From positions 1 through 64,000 of the forward strand of contig JAOASM010000007.1 of NCBI GenBank assembly GCA_030158665.1: DNA of 64,000 bases, given 5' to 3'. Position 1 is the stretch's first letter, and every line of letters starts with the position of its first letter. The position numbers were made by a program, and so were the translations under genes. Below are positions 6,852 to 16,700 of this stretch, piece by piece. The DNA comes from Sediminibacterium sp. (GTDB lineage Bacteria > Bacteroidota > Bacteroidia > Chitinophagales > Chitinophagaceae). Below the pieces are notes generated by a model. It ran no database searches. It was not told where the DNA came from and saw only the letters and a program-made list of their open reading frames with translations.

Positions 6852-7937
6852 CTATAATTTTACGATAAAAGCCATTGTCGCAGCTGTTTGATTATTACTT
6901 CCATCTGTATATCTAAAAATGGGATCTTTCGATCGATACTTTTTTAACTCTGATCGAAACATTACTTTTGGTGCAATTTGATAATCGTAATTGATGGAAG
7001 CACCAAGTGTTTGATAGCCATTTGTGGTTGAAGTAGCAATGATTACCTGATCCTTGTCGTTATAATATTCTATTCTTCCTGCAATTTTACTTTTATCACT
7101 CAAATTAATTTTAGAAATAACTACTGGTGTATACCAAACTTGAGTTTTTGTACCTACTCCTTTTTGAGTACCAATATCAAAACCAAAAATGAAAGACAGT
7201 TTAGGAGTTGCTTCGTAGATTCCATATAGATTATGAAATGTTCTTAGCTTATTAAGATCGCCCAATTTTATATTACCTATAAAATTACTATAATTTAATG
7301 TTAGGGCATTGCCGGCCTTGTAAGTGATTTGCGCACCAACACTTGGTTTTTGAATTAATTGCAATAATTCAATTTTCTGCCATCCATTTAAAATATGAAA
7401 TGCAAAGTATAGAACTTGTTTTTTATTATTGTAACTGAATTTTAAACCAGTTTCATAGTAAGGAGAGTTCTCCGCTAAAATACTTCTAGTTAAATTCCAA
7501 CAATCACTACCAATAGCACTTTCAAAACCAATATGCGAAGGCATTACACCTGCATCAATCCAGAAATTGTGATCTTTGAATGGCTTATAGCCTACATTGG
7601 CCTCCAATAGTGGCTTTGCCCAATTTGGTTCGGCACTTAAATTGTACATGGCATAATTACCAGTCATCAATGCCAAATTAGACCTTAGTTGTTTGTTTTG
7701 AAAACTTGCTTTAACAAAAGCTAGGTTAATATTTAACTGGTTGTGCTTTTTATAGTTGTAGTTAAAGTCTGGTTTTTCATTGTTGAAAGGATTAGAAAAG
7801 TCATAGCTATAATAGGTTTCAAGATAACCACTTAAATTTATTTGACTCCTCCTATCTTCTTGAGCATAACAATAATTTGAAATAATAAACAAGAGGATTG
7901 TTATTGGAATTCTATATAGATCTTTTGTTATTGTCAT
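6852..7937 (-). CDS. Outer-membrane porin, OmpL-like (BBP2 type)
   Basis: A 361-residue protein with a signal peptide ending YCYAQ (near residue 26) and a beta-barrel. It matches the putative beta-barrel porin-2 type: SGYLETYYSYDFSNP at the start, a central WIDAGVMPSHIGFESAIG segment, and a last strand ending MAFIVKL. It is likely a general or solute porin in the outer membrane. Neighbouring genes do not point to a substrate. Confidence 0.78.
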   Translation of the reverse strand: MTITKDLYRIPITILLFIISNYCYAQEDRRSQINLSGYLETYYSYDFSNPFNNEKPDFNYNYKKHNQLNINLAFVKASFQNKQLRSNLALMTGNYAMYNLSAEPNWAKPLLEANVGYKPFKDHNFWIDAGVMPSHIGFESAIGSDCWNLTRSILAENSPYYETGLKFSYNNKKQVLYFAFHILNGWQKIELLQLIQKPSVGAQITYKAGNALTLNYSNFIGNIKLGDLNKLRTFHNLYGIYEATPKLSFIFGFDIGTQKGVGTKTQVWYTPVVISKINLSDKSKIAGRIEYYNDKDQVIIATSTTNGYQTLGASINYDYQIAPKVMFRSELKKYRSKDPIFRYTDGSNNQTAATMAFIVKL

Positions 7938-8057
7938 AATTTCAATTTATGTCTAACTATTTGTTTTTCCCATTCTGATATTGGTGAAAACAAGAGCAAT
8001 TTACAGAAGCAAAATCAAAATTAGTTTAATTATAACATTACAGTAAGGTTATAACAC

Positions 8058-8087
8058 ACAAAAAAGGCCCCTATCGCTAGGAGCCTC
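8058..8087 (-). terminator. Rho-independent terminator
   Basis: AGGCCCCTA (8065-8073) pairs with TAGGAGCCT (8078-8086) with one mismatch; on the minus strand a run of T follows. It ends the NTF2-like gene at 8131-8652. Confidence 0.72.
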
Positions 8088-8130
8088 CTCTGTATTTTTC
8101 CAAACTTAAAAGTGCATTTTCGACTGAATT

Positions 8131-8652
8131 TTAGTTTTTAACGACCTTGCCAAATCCTATAAAGTGTACAATTTTCCCATTCTCGAATCTAAATGCGTCT
8201 ACCCATTGTACTTTTTGAGTTTTTCCGTCGGGAGTGACTAAATCAGCTTCATCCCATACATCTACCCACTGGTGGCCGTTTTCTCCAACAACTGGTAAAA
8301 TAGCAGCTATTTGATAGTTTTTAAATGTAAGTCCTGTGAAGCTCTTTTCTATAAATGCAACAATGTCAGCTTTGCCTTTTAATGTAGTTCCGTCCTCGTT
8401 ATTAAAAAGTGCAGTGTCAGAGATCATGTCTGCTGCTGCTTTAAAGTCCTTATCAAACAAAACCTTGTGAAACTGCTCGGCTAACAATACATTTTTTGAA
8501 TCACCTACCTTGAAATTGTCGGTATAAGTTGGCTTATAGATGTGCTCAACTTTATCGGATGGTAGTTCTGCAACTTCAGTTGTCTTTTTTTCAGAACTTG
8601 TACAAGCAGCAAATGAAGCTGCCACTAGTAAACCTAGGTAAACTTTTTTCAT
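8131..8652 (-). CDS. NTF2-like (SnoaL-type) lipoprotein
   Basis: A 173-residue lipoprotein: signal peptide with lipobox SFAAC (Cys17), then an NTF2/SnoaL-like cone fold at about 55-170 (EQFHKVLFDKDFKAAADMISDTALFNNEDGTTLKG, and WVDVWDEADL). Such proteins range from isomerases and cyclases to non-enzymatic binders, and nothing here decides which. It diverges from the DUF4440 lipoprotein at 8819, with dyad site 2 between them 73 bases from this start. Three other NTF2-like exported proteins occur in the window, all next to the same dyad. Confidence 0.8.
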   Translation of the reverse strand: MKKVYLGLLVAASFAACTSSEKKTTEVAELPSDKVEHIYKPTYTDNFKVGDSKNVLLAEQFHKVLFDKDFKAAADMISDTALFNNEDGTTLKGKADIVAFIEKSFTGLTFKNYQIAAILPVVGENGHQWVDVWDEADLVTPDGKTQKVQWVDAFRFENGKIVHFIGFGKVVKN

Positions 8653-8725
8653 AAATTGGGTTTTTAATTTGAACCATGAATTTATCTAGTAACCATTAGC
8701 TAATGACTCAAAAAGGAAGAAATGT

Positions 8726-8750
8726 TGTACCGGAATCGCGGAAAGGAACA
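8726..8750. promoter_or_regulatory. 25-bp dyad operator candidate, site 2
   Basis: TGTACC-N13-GGAACA: one change from the perfect dyad seen at 3861, 35997, 40059 and 42799. It lies between the divergent NTF2-like lipoprotein genes, 73 bases from the start at 8652 and 68 bases from the start at 8819. Confidence 0.6.
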
Positions 8751-8818
8751 AAGAAACAAGGCTATTTTACAATTTGAGGATGTAAATGCAGTTAATTACG
8801 TACACTAAAACAATAAAA

Positions 8819-9283
8819 ATGAAACAAGTACTTTTCTCTGCTTTGATTGCAACCAGCTTATTGGCATGTCAATCTGCACCAAAACCGGCATTTGATGTAG
8901 CATCAGCAAAAAAAGAAATTGCTGAAGCAAATTTGGCCTTTGAGACAGCTGTAAGCAAATCTGATTCAAACGGAATAGCTAGCCTTTATACAACAGATTC
9001 AAAATGGATGAATCCCAATGCACCTGCTGTAGAAGGTAGAGCTGCTTTGGTAAGCAGTATCTCACAAGTTCTAAATGCAGGAATTGGTTCTGCAAAGTTA
9101 AATACTACAGAAGTTTGGGGGGATGAAAACTATGTGACTGAGGAAGGAAATTATAAGCTATTTGCTAAAGATGGTTCAGAAATTGACAAAGGCAAATATA
9201 TTGTTCTATGGAAAAGAGTGGATGGAAAATTGATGTTCCATAGAGATATTTTTAATTCAGATTTACCTTTAGCGACTAAGTAA
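8819..9283 (+). CDS. DUF4440/NTF2-like lipoprotein
   Basis: A 154-residue lipoprotein. I use the start at 8819 rather than an upstream Met at 8786 because it gives a clean lipoprotein signal, MKQVLFSALIATSLLAC, with Cys at 17. The NTF2-like domain of DUF4440 type covers about residues 35-150 (ANLAFETAVSKSD, SLYTTDSKWMNPN, GKYIVLWKRVDGKLMFHRDIFN). Function is unknown. It diverges from 8131-8652 around dyad site 2, and a terminator follows at 9304. Confidence 0.82.
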   Translation: MKQVLFSALIATSLLACQSAPKPAFDVASAKKEIAEANLAFETAVSKSDSNGIASLYTTDSKWMNPNAPAVEGRAALVSSISQVLNAGIGSAKLNTTEVWGDENYVTEEGNYKLFAKDGSEIDKGKYIVLWKRVDGKLMFHRDIFNSDLPLATK

Positions 9284-9303
9284 ATTATAAAAACATTTTT
9301 AAA

Positions 9304-9336
9304 GGGTCTACGATTATACAACGTAGGCCCTTTTTT
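9304..9336 (+). terminator. Rho-independent terminator
   Basis: GGGTCTACG (9304-9312) pairs with CGTAGGCCC (9322-9330), one G-T pair, followed by six T. It resembles the tRNA-tail terminator at 3699 and the one at 27200. Confidence 0.85.
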
Positions 9337-9387
9337 AATGAATGGCTTTTACATACATGATCATATACTAAATATTAACTATACAAC

Positions 9388-10176
9388 ATGGAAGTACATC
9401 ACCACTCGCACAAACCAAAAAAATGGAAAGAATATATAACTGAATTTTTGATGTTATTCCTAGCTGTAAGCATGGGTTTTATTGCAGAAAATATCAGAGA
9501 AAAACATATTGAAAATGAAAGATCCGAAGAGCTAATGCATTCATTTGTGTCAGATATAAAAGAAAATCAGACGCAATTAGACTCTTTGATCACAAATAAT
9601 TCAAGGATTGCAAAATATTTTGACTCACTCTCATTTGATCATGGATTTATAAAAAAACAAATAGATTTAAAAGCACTAGCTGAAACCATAGATCTTTGGG
9701 TATATCGATTTATTAATAAAAGGACCATTTTTGAACAAATGAAAAATACAGGTGCATTGAGGTATATTCAGGACAAAGAAATATTAAATGCAGTATTAAG
9801 GTATGAAGAAAATGCAAGTTTAGCCGAAACCAGGTCGTTAATGGAAGTAGACCAATATAACAATGAATTTAGGCCTGCCATTGCCAATATTTTCCCTATA
9901 TCTTTTTCTAAATATATAAGCGAATCCGAATTAAAAAGTATGACTAAAATGGATACAATAGTCCATCCAGGCAGGTACGAGAATTATGGAAATTTTATTA
10001 CGCAAATTAAAAATGAATTAGAGAATACTAAGCTTACAAATGAAGAAATGAAAACCTTAGCTAAAGCTTGGCATTTTAGACAAGAGAGGATTTCAGTAGG
10101 TTTGCGTTATCAAATTAAATTAAAAGAACAAGGATCAGAATTGCTTGATTTAATTGAGCTAAAGTACAATCATTAA
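9388..10176 (+). CDS. MEVHH-type membrane protein (paralogue)
   Basis: A 262-residue paralogue of the protein at 5955-6725. It has the same histidine-rich opening (MEVHHHSHKPKKW), one membrane span at about 17-34 (EFLMLFLAVSMGFIAEN), and the IRE.HIENERSEEL helix just after it. The rest is predicted helical without enzyme motifs. The function is not known. It follows a DUF4440 lipoprotein gene and precedes a TonB-dependent receptor, with a terminator before it. Confidence 0.75.
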   Translation: MEVHHHSHKPKKWKEYITEFLMLFLAVSMGFIAENIREKHIENERSEELMHSFVSDIKENQTQLDSLITNNSRIAKYFDSLSFDHGFIKKQIDLKALAETIDLWVYRFINKRTIFEQMKNTGALRYIQDKEILNAVLRYEENASLAETRSLMEVDQYNNEFRPAIANIFPISFSKYISESELKSMTKMDTIVHPGRYENYGNFITQIKNELENTKLTNEEMKTLAKAWHFRQERISVGLRYQIKLKEQGSELLDLIELKYNH

Positions 10177-10275
10177 AATAATTTATTTGACAAGTGGTAC
10201 TTAAAAGAAGTACAACGCAAGTGAATAGTCCTAACTTCGCAATCTAATAAGCGTATGTAGGATTAAAATAATCGA

Positions 10276-12678
10276 ATGAATAAATTTTTAATAGTTGGTC
10301 TCCTGCTCTTAACTGCCAATACATCTTTGCAGGCACAGGGGAAAATTAGTGGTAAAGTAAGCAATACAACTCAAGCACTTGAATTTGCATCAGTTAGTCT
10401 TGTAAATAAGCAGGATACTAGTAAATTAGTCTATTTTGAAGCTACAGATAGTTTAGGCAAGTTCTACTTTAAAGCCTTAAGTCTTGGAGCTTATATTTTA
10501 AAAATTAAGCTTGTCGGTTACCTGCCCGTCGCTAAAGACATTGAATTAACTGTCGCAAAAAACGAATATGCATTAAACGATATCATATTGACACAGGATG
10601 CCAGTCAATTAACAAACGTGGTTGTGAGTGCGCAGAGGAAAATGATTGAAAAAACAAGCGAAGGTTTTGTATTTAATACGGCCAATAATTTGACACAACT
10701 AGGTGGAACTGCTACAGATCTATTAAGAACAACACCAACGGTTGCTGTTGACAATGATGGTGCAATCACCTTAAGGGGCAAGACACCATTGATACTAATT
10801 AATGGAAGAAACTCTGCCTTGTCCAATACCAATCAAATCCCTGCAAGTAGTGTGGATCGAATTGAAATCATTACCAACGCCTCGTCTAAATACGATGCGA
10901 ATGCAGAAAGCGGTATCATCAATATAAAACTTAAAAAAAATAAACAGTCAGGTACCAATGGGGCACTTGCTATTGGCACTGGTATTGGCGCTAAAGGTAG
11001 AGTGAATAGCTCTGTTATCGTAAATAATAAAGTGGGCAAATGGAATATCGGACTGGGTTATGATAATAGATTTGCTGGAAGAACTAGAAAGATTGAAAGC
11101 AATCGAACCAATTATAATTTATTGGATACCTATTTTATTAGCCAAAATAGAAATGATAAAAGAGTTGAAAAACTGCAAAATCTCAAGCTAAATCTTGACT
11201 ATACACCTAATGAATATAATATTTTGTCTTTTGAGGCAATTGGTAATATGGAAGGTCAAGACAACAATGAAGATCTAGTAAGTAAGTTATTGAATAAGAG
11301 CAATCATTTCGTAAGTAGCAATGATAGACATTCCTTTGAATACGAACGCGTAAAAGAAGGCGAGTTTGCTTTAAACTATGCAAGAACTTACAAGAATACT
11401 TCTAAATCTTTCAATGCAGGCCTAAGCTCCTCTATTGAAAAAGGACGTCAAAATACAGACATCTTTACCACTGCATTGGATTTAAATGGCAACTCAATTG
11501 GACCATCTCTAGCTCAACTTACGCATAACTACGAAGATGGTATTATTACCAATGCAAATTTGGATTATAGTATCCCCACTTCCGAAATGGGGGTATTTGA
11601 AGCGGGTTATAAAGGGCTTTTTAGAACTATTAAAACAGATTTCTTAACTGCCGATAAAATCAATGACGTCTATGTAACAAATAATGCATCAAGTACTATT
11701 TTTAATTTTAAGGAGCAGGTACAAGCACTTTATATTCAATACCACAATACTAACAACCTAAAAGGCAAAATGTCTAGCTGGAACTATGCAACTGGATTAA
11801 GGGCAGAACAGGTTGCAAATAATGGCGCAACGAATTCAAAAAGCACGGAATTTTCTAATAGCTATATTAAGTTATTCCCAACTGCACAAGTAACCTTTAA
11901 TTTGAATCAGCAAAAAAGCATCAAATTAAGTTACGGCAAGAGGATAAACAGACCTGGACTCGGTCAATTAAATCCTTTTGTGGATATCACTGATGTATTG
12001 AGTCCACATAGTGGAAATCCTAATTTAAAGCCAGAATTCATTGACGCCTACGAATTGGCTTTTAACAATGGTGACAATAAGTTCAATATAAGCACTAGCT
12101 TGTTTTTTAGACATTCAATCAACACCATTCGACCATTTTATATCCAACAACAAAATGGCGCTATCTTAAACTTACCAATGAATATTGGCAATACAGATAA
12201 TTATGGAATCGAAACGATGGTCAATGGCAAACCGACCCATGTTTATGATTTTAATTTCAGTGCTACTGTTTTTCAGCAAAATATCAACGGATCTAATCTC
12301 ATGCTTGATGCAGTTAGAAACGGCATTAACTGGAACGGAAAGCTAATCAATAACTTCAATTTAAACGCTTCTAGTAAATTACAGATAATGGCAAATTATA
12401 TCTCTCCAAAAACAACACCTCAGGGAGAAACCTTTTCTATGTATAATGTGGATCTAGGATTGCAAAAGAAATTAGGCAAGAGTAATTTTAAATTAAATTT
12501 TATAATTGTAGATGCTTTCAACACCCTTAAAAGCGGATACAACACACAGACTTCCACCTTTGCTGTATATCGTTCTCAAAAGTCTGATACCAGGGCATTC
12601 ATGGTAACACTAGCATACTCTTTCAAATCTGTCTTAAAAGATAAAATGCTAGAAAATAAATTCAACGCCGAGTATTAA
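10276..12678 (+). CDS. TonB-dependent receptor-like outer-membrane barrel
   Basis: An 800-residue protein with signal peptide (cleaved near SLQAQ, residue 21), a carboxypeptidase-regulatory-like beta-sandwich at about 22-105 (GKISGKVSNTTQALEFASVSL), a plug domain at about 125-220 (DLLRTTPTVAVDNDGAITLRG, then INGRNSALS), and a long barrel of the Bacteroidota OMP_b-brl_3 type. It probably imports an unknown large or scarce ligand with TonB energy. There is no SusD partner. An inverted repeat GTACTT/AAGTAC at 10197-10213 lies about 62 bases before the start. Confidence 0.85.
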   Translation: MNKFLIVGLLLLTANTSLQAQGKISGKVSNTTQALEFASVSLVNKQDTSKLVYFEATDSLGKFYFKALSLGAYILKIKLVGYLPVAKDIELTVAKNEYALNDIILTQDASQLTNVVVSAQRKMIEKTSEGFVFNTANNLTQLGGTATDLLRTTPTVAVDNDGAITLRGKTPLILINGRNSALSNTNQIPASSVDRIEIITNASSKYDANAESGIINIKLKKNKQSGTNGALAIGTGIGAKGRVNSSVIVNNKVGKWNIGLGYDNRFAGRTRKIESNRTNYNLLDTYFISQNRNDKRVEKLQNLKLNLDYTPNEYNILSFEAIGNMEGQDNNEDLVSKLLNKSNHFVSSNDRHSFEYERVKEGEFALNYARTYKNTSKSFNAGLSSSIEKGRQNTDIFTTALDLNGNSIGPSLAQLTHNYEDGIITNANLDYSIPTSEMGVFEAGYKGLFRTIKTDFLTADKINDVYVTNNASSTIFNFKEQVQALYIQYHNTNNLKGKMSSWNYATGLRAEQVANNGATNSKSTEFSNSYIKLFPTAQVTFNLNQQKSIKLSYGKRINRPGLGQLNPFVDITDVLSPHSGNPNLKPEFIDAYELAFNNGDNKFNISTSLFFRHSINTIRPFYIQQQNGAILNLPMNIGNTDNYGIETMVNGKPTHVYDFNFSATVFQQNINGSNLMLDAVRNGINWNGKLINNFNLNASSKLQIMANYISPKTTPQGETFSMYNVDLGLQKKLGKSNFKLNFIIVDAFNTLKSGYNTQTSTFAVYRSQKSDTRAFMVTLAYSFKSVLKDKMLENKFNAEY

Positions 12679-12741
12679 ACACATCAGCTAGTTAAGTGCT
12701 ATATGAAAAAATGCTATTTAGGGTTGATAGAGGGGCCGCTG

Positions 12742-13746
12742 CTAATTAAACAAACTAACTAGTTTATCTGAAACTCGATGACTGATATTAGTGGTAATCG
12801 TAAATTCAAAACTATGTGGCCTTAAGCTAGATAAAGCCATATTGGATTGATAAATATCATAGCTCAACCCGAATTTATATTTTCTATACATCAACCCAAC
12901 ATAGGGTATGGTGGCATCTTTTGTTCTGTAGAAGCAACCCAAATATAGTCGATCTGTATTTTCTTTTTGCAGGTGCATTGGGACACTAAAAACCGCACCC
13001 ATATAAAGGAATTCAGTTTCAAATCTATTTTGATAATCTGCATGAAACGCAATTGTATTATCCTCCCATATTCTTTTTTCAAAATTAATTTGTGCCAAAG
13101 TTTGATAAGATTGGTCAAATTTTTCGAGCGCTTGCTGTGTTGTACTTCGATTGATATAAAATAAACTTCCACCCAATTGAAAAAATGTTTGTTCATTTGA
13201 TAAAGTATAGAGCAAGCCTACATTAGAAGAAAATTTACTTGGATACGCATTAACTGCTTCTAAACTAGTCGCATTGAATAGCCTACCTGAATTAAATTGA
13301 TCTCCAAACGTAAGCTTTGAAGCATCGATTGTTCTAGTAATGATGGTTGAACTTATCCCCAAAGCAATATGACTTGTTTTAGCCTCGTCTAAAAAAAGAC
13401 GGTTAGCAAGACTAAGCGTGATTGCATTGGTTTGTAAGACGCCATCTAATACCTGTTCTGAAACCGCTTGAATACCTATGCCAAAAATATTATTTCGATC
13501 ATAACTGTTTTTTCGTAAAAGCGCTACATCTGCTGCTAGACCAATTGTTCTGTAGGCATTCCCCACTCCTTCAAACTGTGTTCTAAAGATAGTTTGCACT
13601 TTATTATTGATCCCGAATCCTGAATTAGCAGGGTTAAAAAAATTATTTAAATTAAAGTTTTGAGATGAGTAAGGTGTTTGTGCTTGCAAGCCTTGCGCAA
13701 AACACAGCAGCAAAGATCCAATGATTATTTTTAGAAGTTGATTCAT
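12742..13746 (-). CDS. PorP/SprF family type IX secretion protein
   Basis: A 334-residue outer-membrane barrel with signal peptide ending LQAQ (residue 23) and the PorP/SprF opening TPYSSQNFNLNNFFNPANSG. These proteins work with type IX secretion and are usually encoded beside a surface protein with a gliding-motility C-terminal domain. The start codon directly follows the stop codon of the giant gene upstream (no intervening base), so the two are certainly co-transcribed. It probably anchors or guides that protein at the cell surface. Confidence 0.9.
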   Translation of the reverse strand: MNQLLKIIIGSLLLCFAQGLQAQTPYSSQNFNLNNFFNPANSGFGINNKVQTIFRTQFEGVGNAYRTIGLAADVALLRKNSYDRNNIFGIGIQAVSEQVLDGVLQTNAITLSLANRLFLDEAKTSHIALGISSTIITRTIDASKLTFGDQFNSGRLFNATSLEAVNAYPSKFSSNVGLLYTLSNEQTFFQLGGSLFYINRSTTQQALEKFDQSYQTLAQINFEKRIWEDNTIAFHADYQNRFETEFLYMGAVFSVPMHLQKENTDRLYLGCFYRTKDATIPYVGLMYRKYKFGLSYDIYQSNMALSSLRPHSFEFTITTNISHRVSDKLVSLFN

Positions 13747-16700
13747 TTATCTTAATAAAAGGAAGGACCCTGTTTTGGTTATATGTTCATCCTTATAGGT
13801 AACATAATCAATTAAATAGGTATAAGCATCCACCTCCTGATCAATGCCATTGTATTTGCCATCCCAACTATCATTTAAATTATTTGTTTGGAATACAATT
13901 TTACCAAATCGATTGAATATCCTAAAGTAATTAAATATCTTGAGGCCTGCTCCATATTCGATTTTCAACAGGTCATTTAGGTTATCTCTGTTAGGCGTGA
14001 ATGCCTTAGGGATAGTGACTACAATCGCATTAGAAACGTCAACATAATATACATCCTTTATAAAACATTCGGTAACCGGATCTGTCCTGATTAATGTATA
14101 CTCAATTGAACTATTCGCTCTAAACATTGGATTAGGAATGAATGGGTTGGATAGATTAAAAGAAGGTTCCCATTTATAATCAATATATCCCGAATCTGTT
14201 TTCTTAGCATGAATTACGGTGTCCTGATCTGCTAGTACAAAAAAGGTGAACTTAGATGCAGGCAATGGCGCAATTATGTTCACAGAATCACCCTTTAATT
14301 GATACTCATATTTTGGACAATAATCATTCTTGACGAATAATTTTATGAGGTAGCTCCCTGCTTTGTCATAGCTATGGGTAACTGGTTGCGCCTGGTTAAA
14401 TGTTTTAGTATCCCCAAAGTCCCATGTAAAATGGACATTATTCTGGTCTCTTGCATTGGTTCGTATAGCTAAATTTCCTTTGATACAGCTATAAGGGTTA
14501 TAGCTCAATGTATATACAGGTATATGCAATGCTTTAATTAAAATTGGATCCGACTTCAATGAATTACAATAACCATCATGTACAACTAATTTAAATATTC
14601 CGTTTTGTGAAGTAGCCAATGTATCTACCAAGTTAGTCGTTTGGGCAATAACGTCATTTAAATACCAAAAGTGGTTCAACCCTCCATTACCTACTAAAGT
14701 AATTGGGTCTCCATTACAAACAACGGTATCCTTTGCTTTCAAAATGGCTACCGGGATATCTCGCACATTAAGATTGATTAGATCATTGTAAACATATTCG
14801 CACATTTTAGGATCAATAAGCTTTAAGGAGACATTGATATTGTCTGCCATTACACCGTTCAAGACCTGGCCTGTAAAATTTGCCGAGCCGGGTTTATCTA
14901 CCGACCAGATCTGCTTATATGGCGGCAATCCTCCAGTAATTGCTGTATTCACATGCAGGGTGTCAAACTTACATACAAAGTTTTTAGTAAGCAAGGTGGC
15001 AACATTTGAGGGTGGAGGTATGATTGAAATACTTTGAACCGTATCATTTAAACAGGTACCCCCACTATAGGCGACTAACTTAATTGTAAAATTGGTTGTA
15101 TTTGGAAAATTATATTTTGTATAAACATGCTTATAGCTTTTTCCAATTGTGGGATTTTCATCTATTGTAGTATCTAAAAGGTCTCTGCCAAAGTCCCAGT
15201 AGATGACAATTTTCCCAACTGTTCCTATGTCTACTACTGAATTATTTACAATGACCACTTCCTTATTGCTACATAAAGCAGTATCACTCTGAACGCTAAA
15301 TTTTGACTTGGGGATCGATCCATTAACTGTAAATAAACTTGTATCTGCTCCTATACATCCTGCGGCACTCGTAATCTCCAATGCTACGTTATAGTTGCCT
15401 GGCAGTAGATATCGATGTTTTGGGTTAGCGATATTAGCTGTATTAGGGTAGGCCGAATTAGCCAGATCTCCAAAATTCCATTGATACATAAAACCAGTTG
15501 TATGATCGGCTATTTTGGTGGTATCCGTAAATTGAGCAAATTCATCTTCTAAACATATTTCTGGCATTATAAATCCAACCTCTGGATTGGGATGGCTAAT
15601 GAGTGCTTTCTGTAATGAATTCTGACACCCATTTTGAGTGATGGTAGTAAGTTGAACAAGGTATTTTTTTGCCTCATTATAGCTGTGCTTCACTGTAGTA
15701 TTAGTTAGTAGCGTATCTATATTGGACTGATCTCCGAAATCCCATATCCATTTATTGAAAATAGCAACTCCTTTAGTTTTTGACTTATCCGTAAATACAA
15801 TCTCTTTATTTTGACATGTGATGGATGAAAAATCAAAATCAACTTCTGGTAAATCATCTAAACGAATGGTTTCAGCTATCGTATCACTGATACAGCCTAT
15901 CTCTGTAATTAAAAAATAATTCACGAGATAGGATTTTGCAGTATCATATTTGAATTTAAACTCCGATGGAAAATCTTTATAAATACCATTCCCTAAATCC
16001 CATTTATAATTGGTAATTTTTTTATCATTTGCATTGACAATAGATGCATCTTTGAAACTAACAGAATCAGAAACACAATGACTTGTTATGATTTGATTAA
16101 GTGCCTTAGGTGGCTCTAATACTTCTAAGTCAAAACTTATTTCTTGTTCGCCACTACATCCATCTCCAATGGGATTGTTAACAATCACCTCTATCGTATA
16201 GGTACCTGCAGTTTGATAGGTCAACTCTTGGTTTAATTTAAAAGTGTAAATACGTTTCCCATTTACCATTGCCGAGTCTATTGGTCGGGGAGATAAATCA
16301 TCTACTTGGTTGTAGGCAGGTATTTTCCATTTTAAAATATTCGGTATGTAGGGTAAAGTGATGGAGGCGATAAATGGAGCACCCTTACAGGTGACTGCGT
16401 TGGCATCTACTGATGTATACTTATTTGTAATCAACAATTTTTGGAATAAATCTTTCACATTGGTTCCTGCACTATAACTATAGGATTCCACTTGACCAAA
16501 ACCATAACAAAATGCATTAAAGCCACTGTCCGAAGTTAAGCGTAAACTTAAAAATGCCGTACTGCCTACATTGAATTTTTCTTGCAAATAAGAGTAGTTT
16601 GTATTTGTGATTTTTACAAATGAGGTAGTAGGCTTTTGACCATTTATTTTAAAACTTGCAATACCCTCATCTCTTATGATCACATTTACATTTTGATCGG

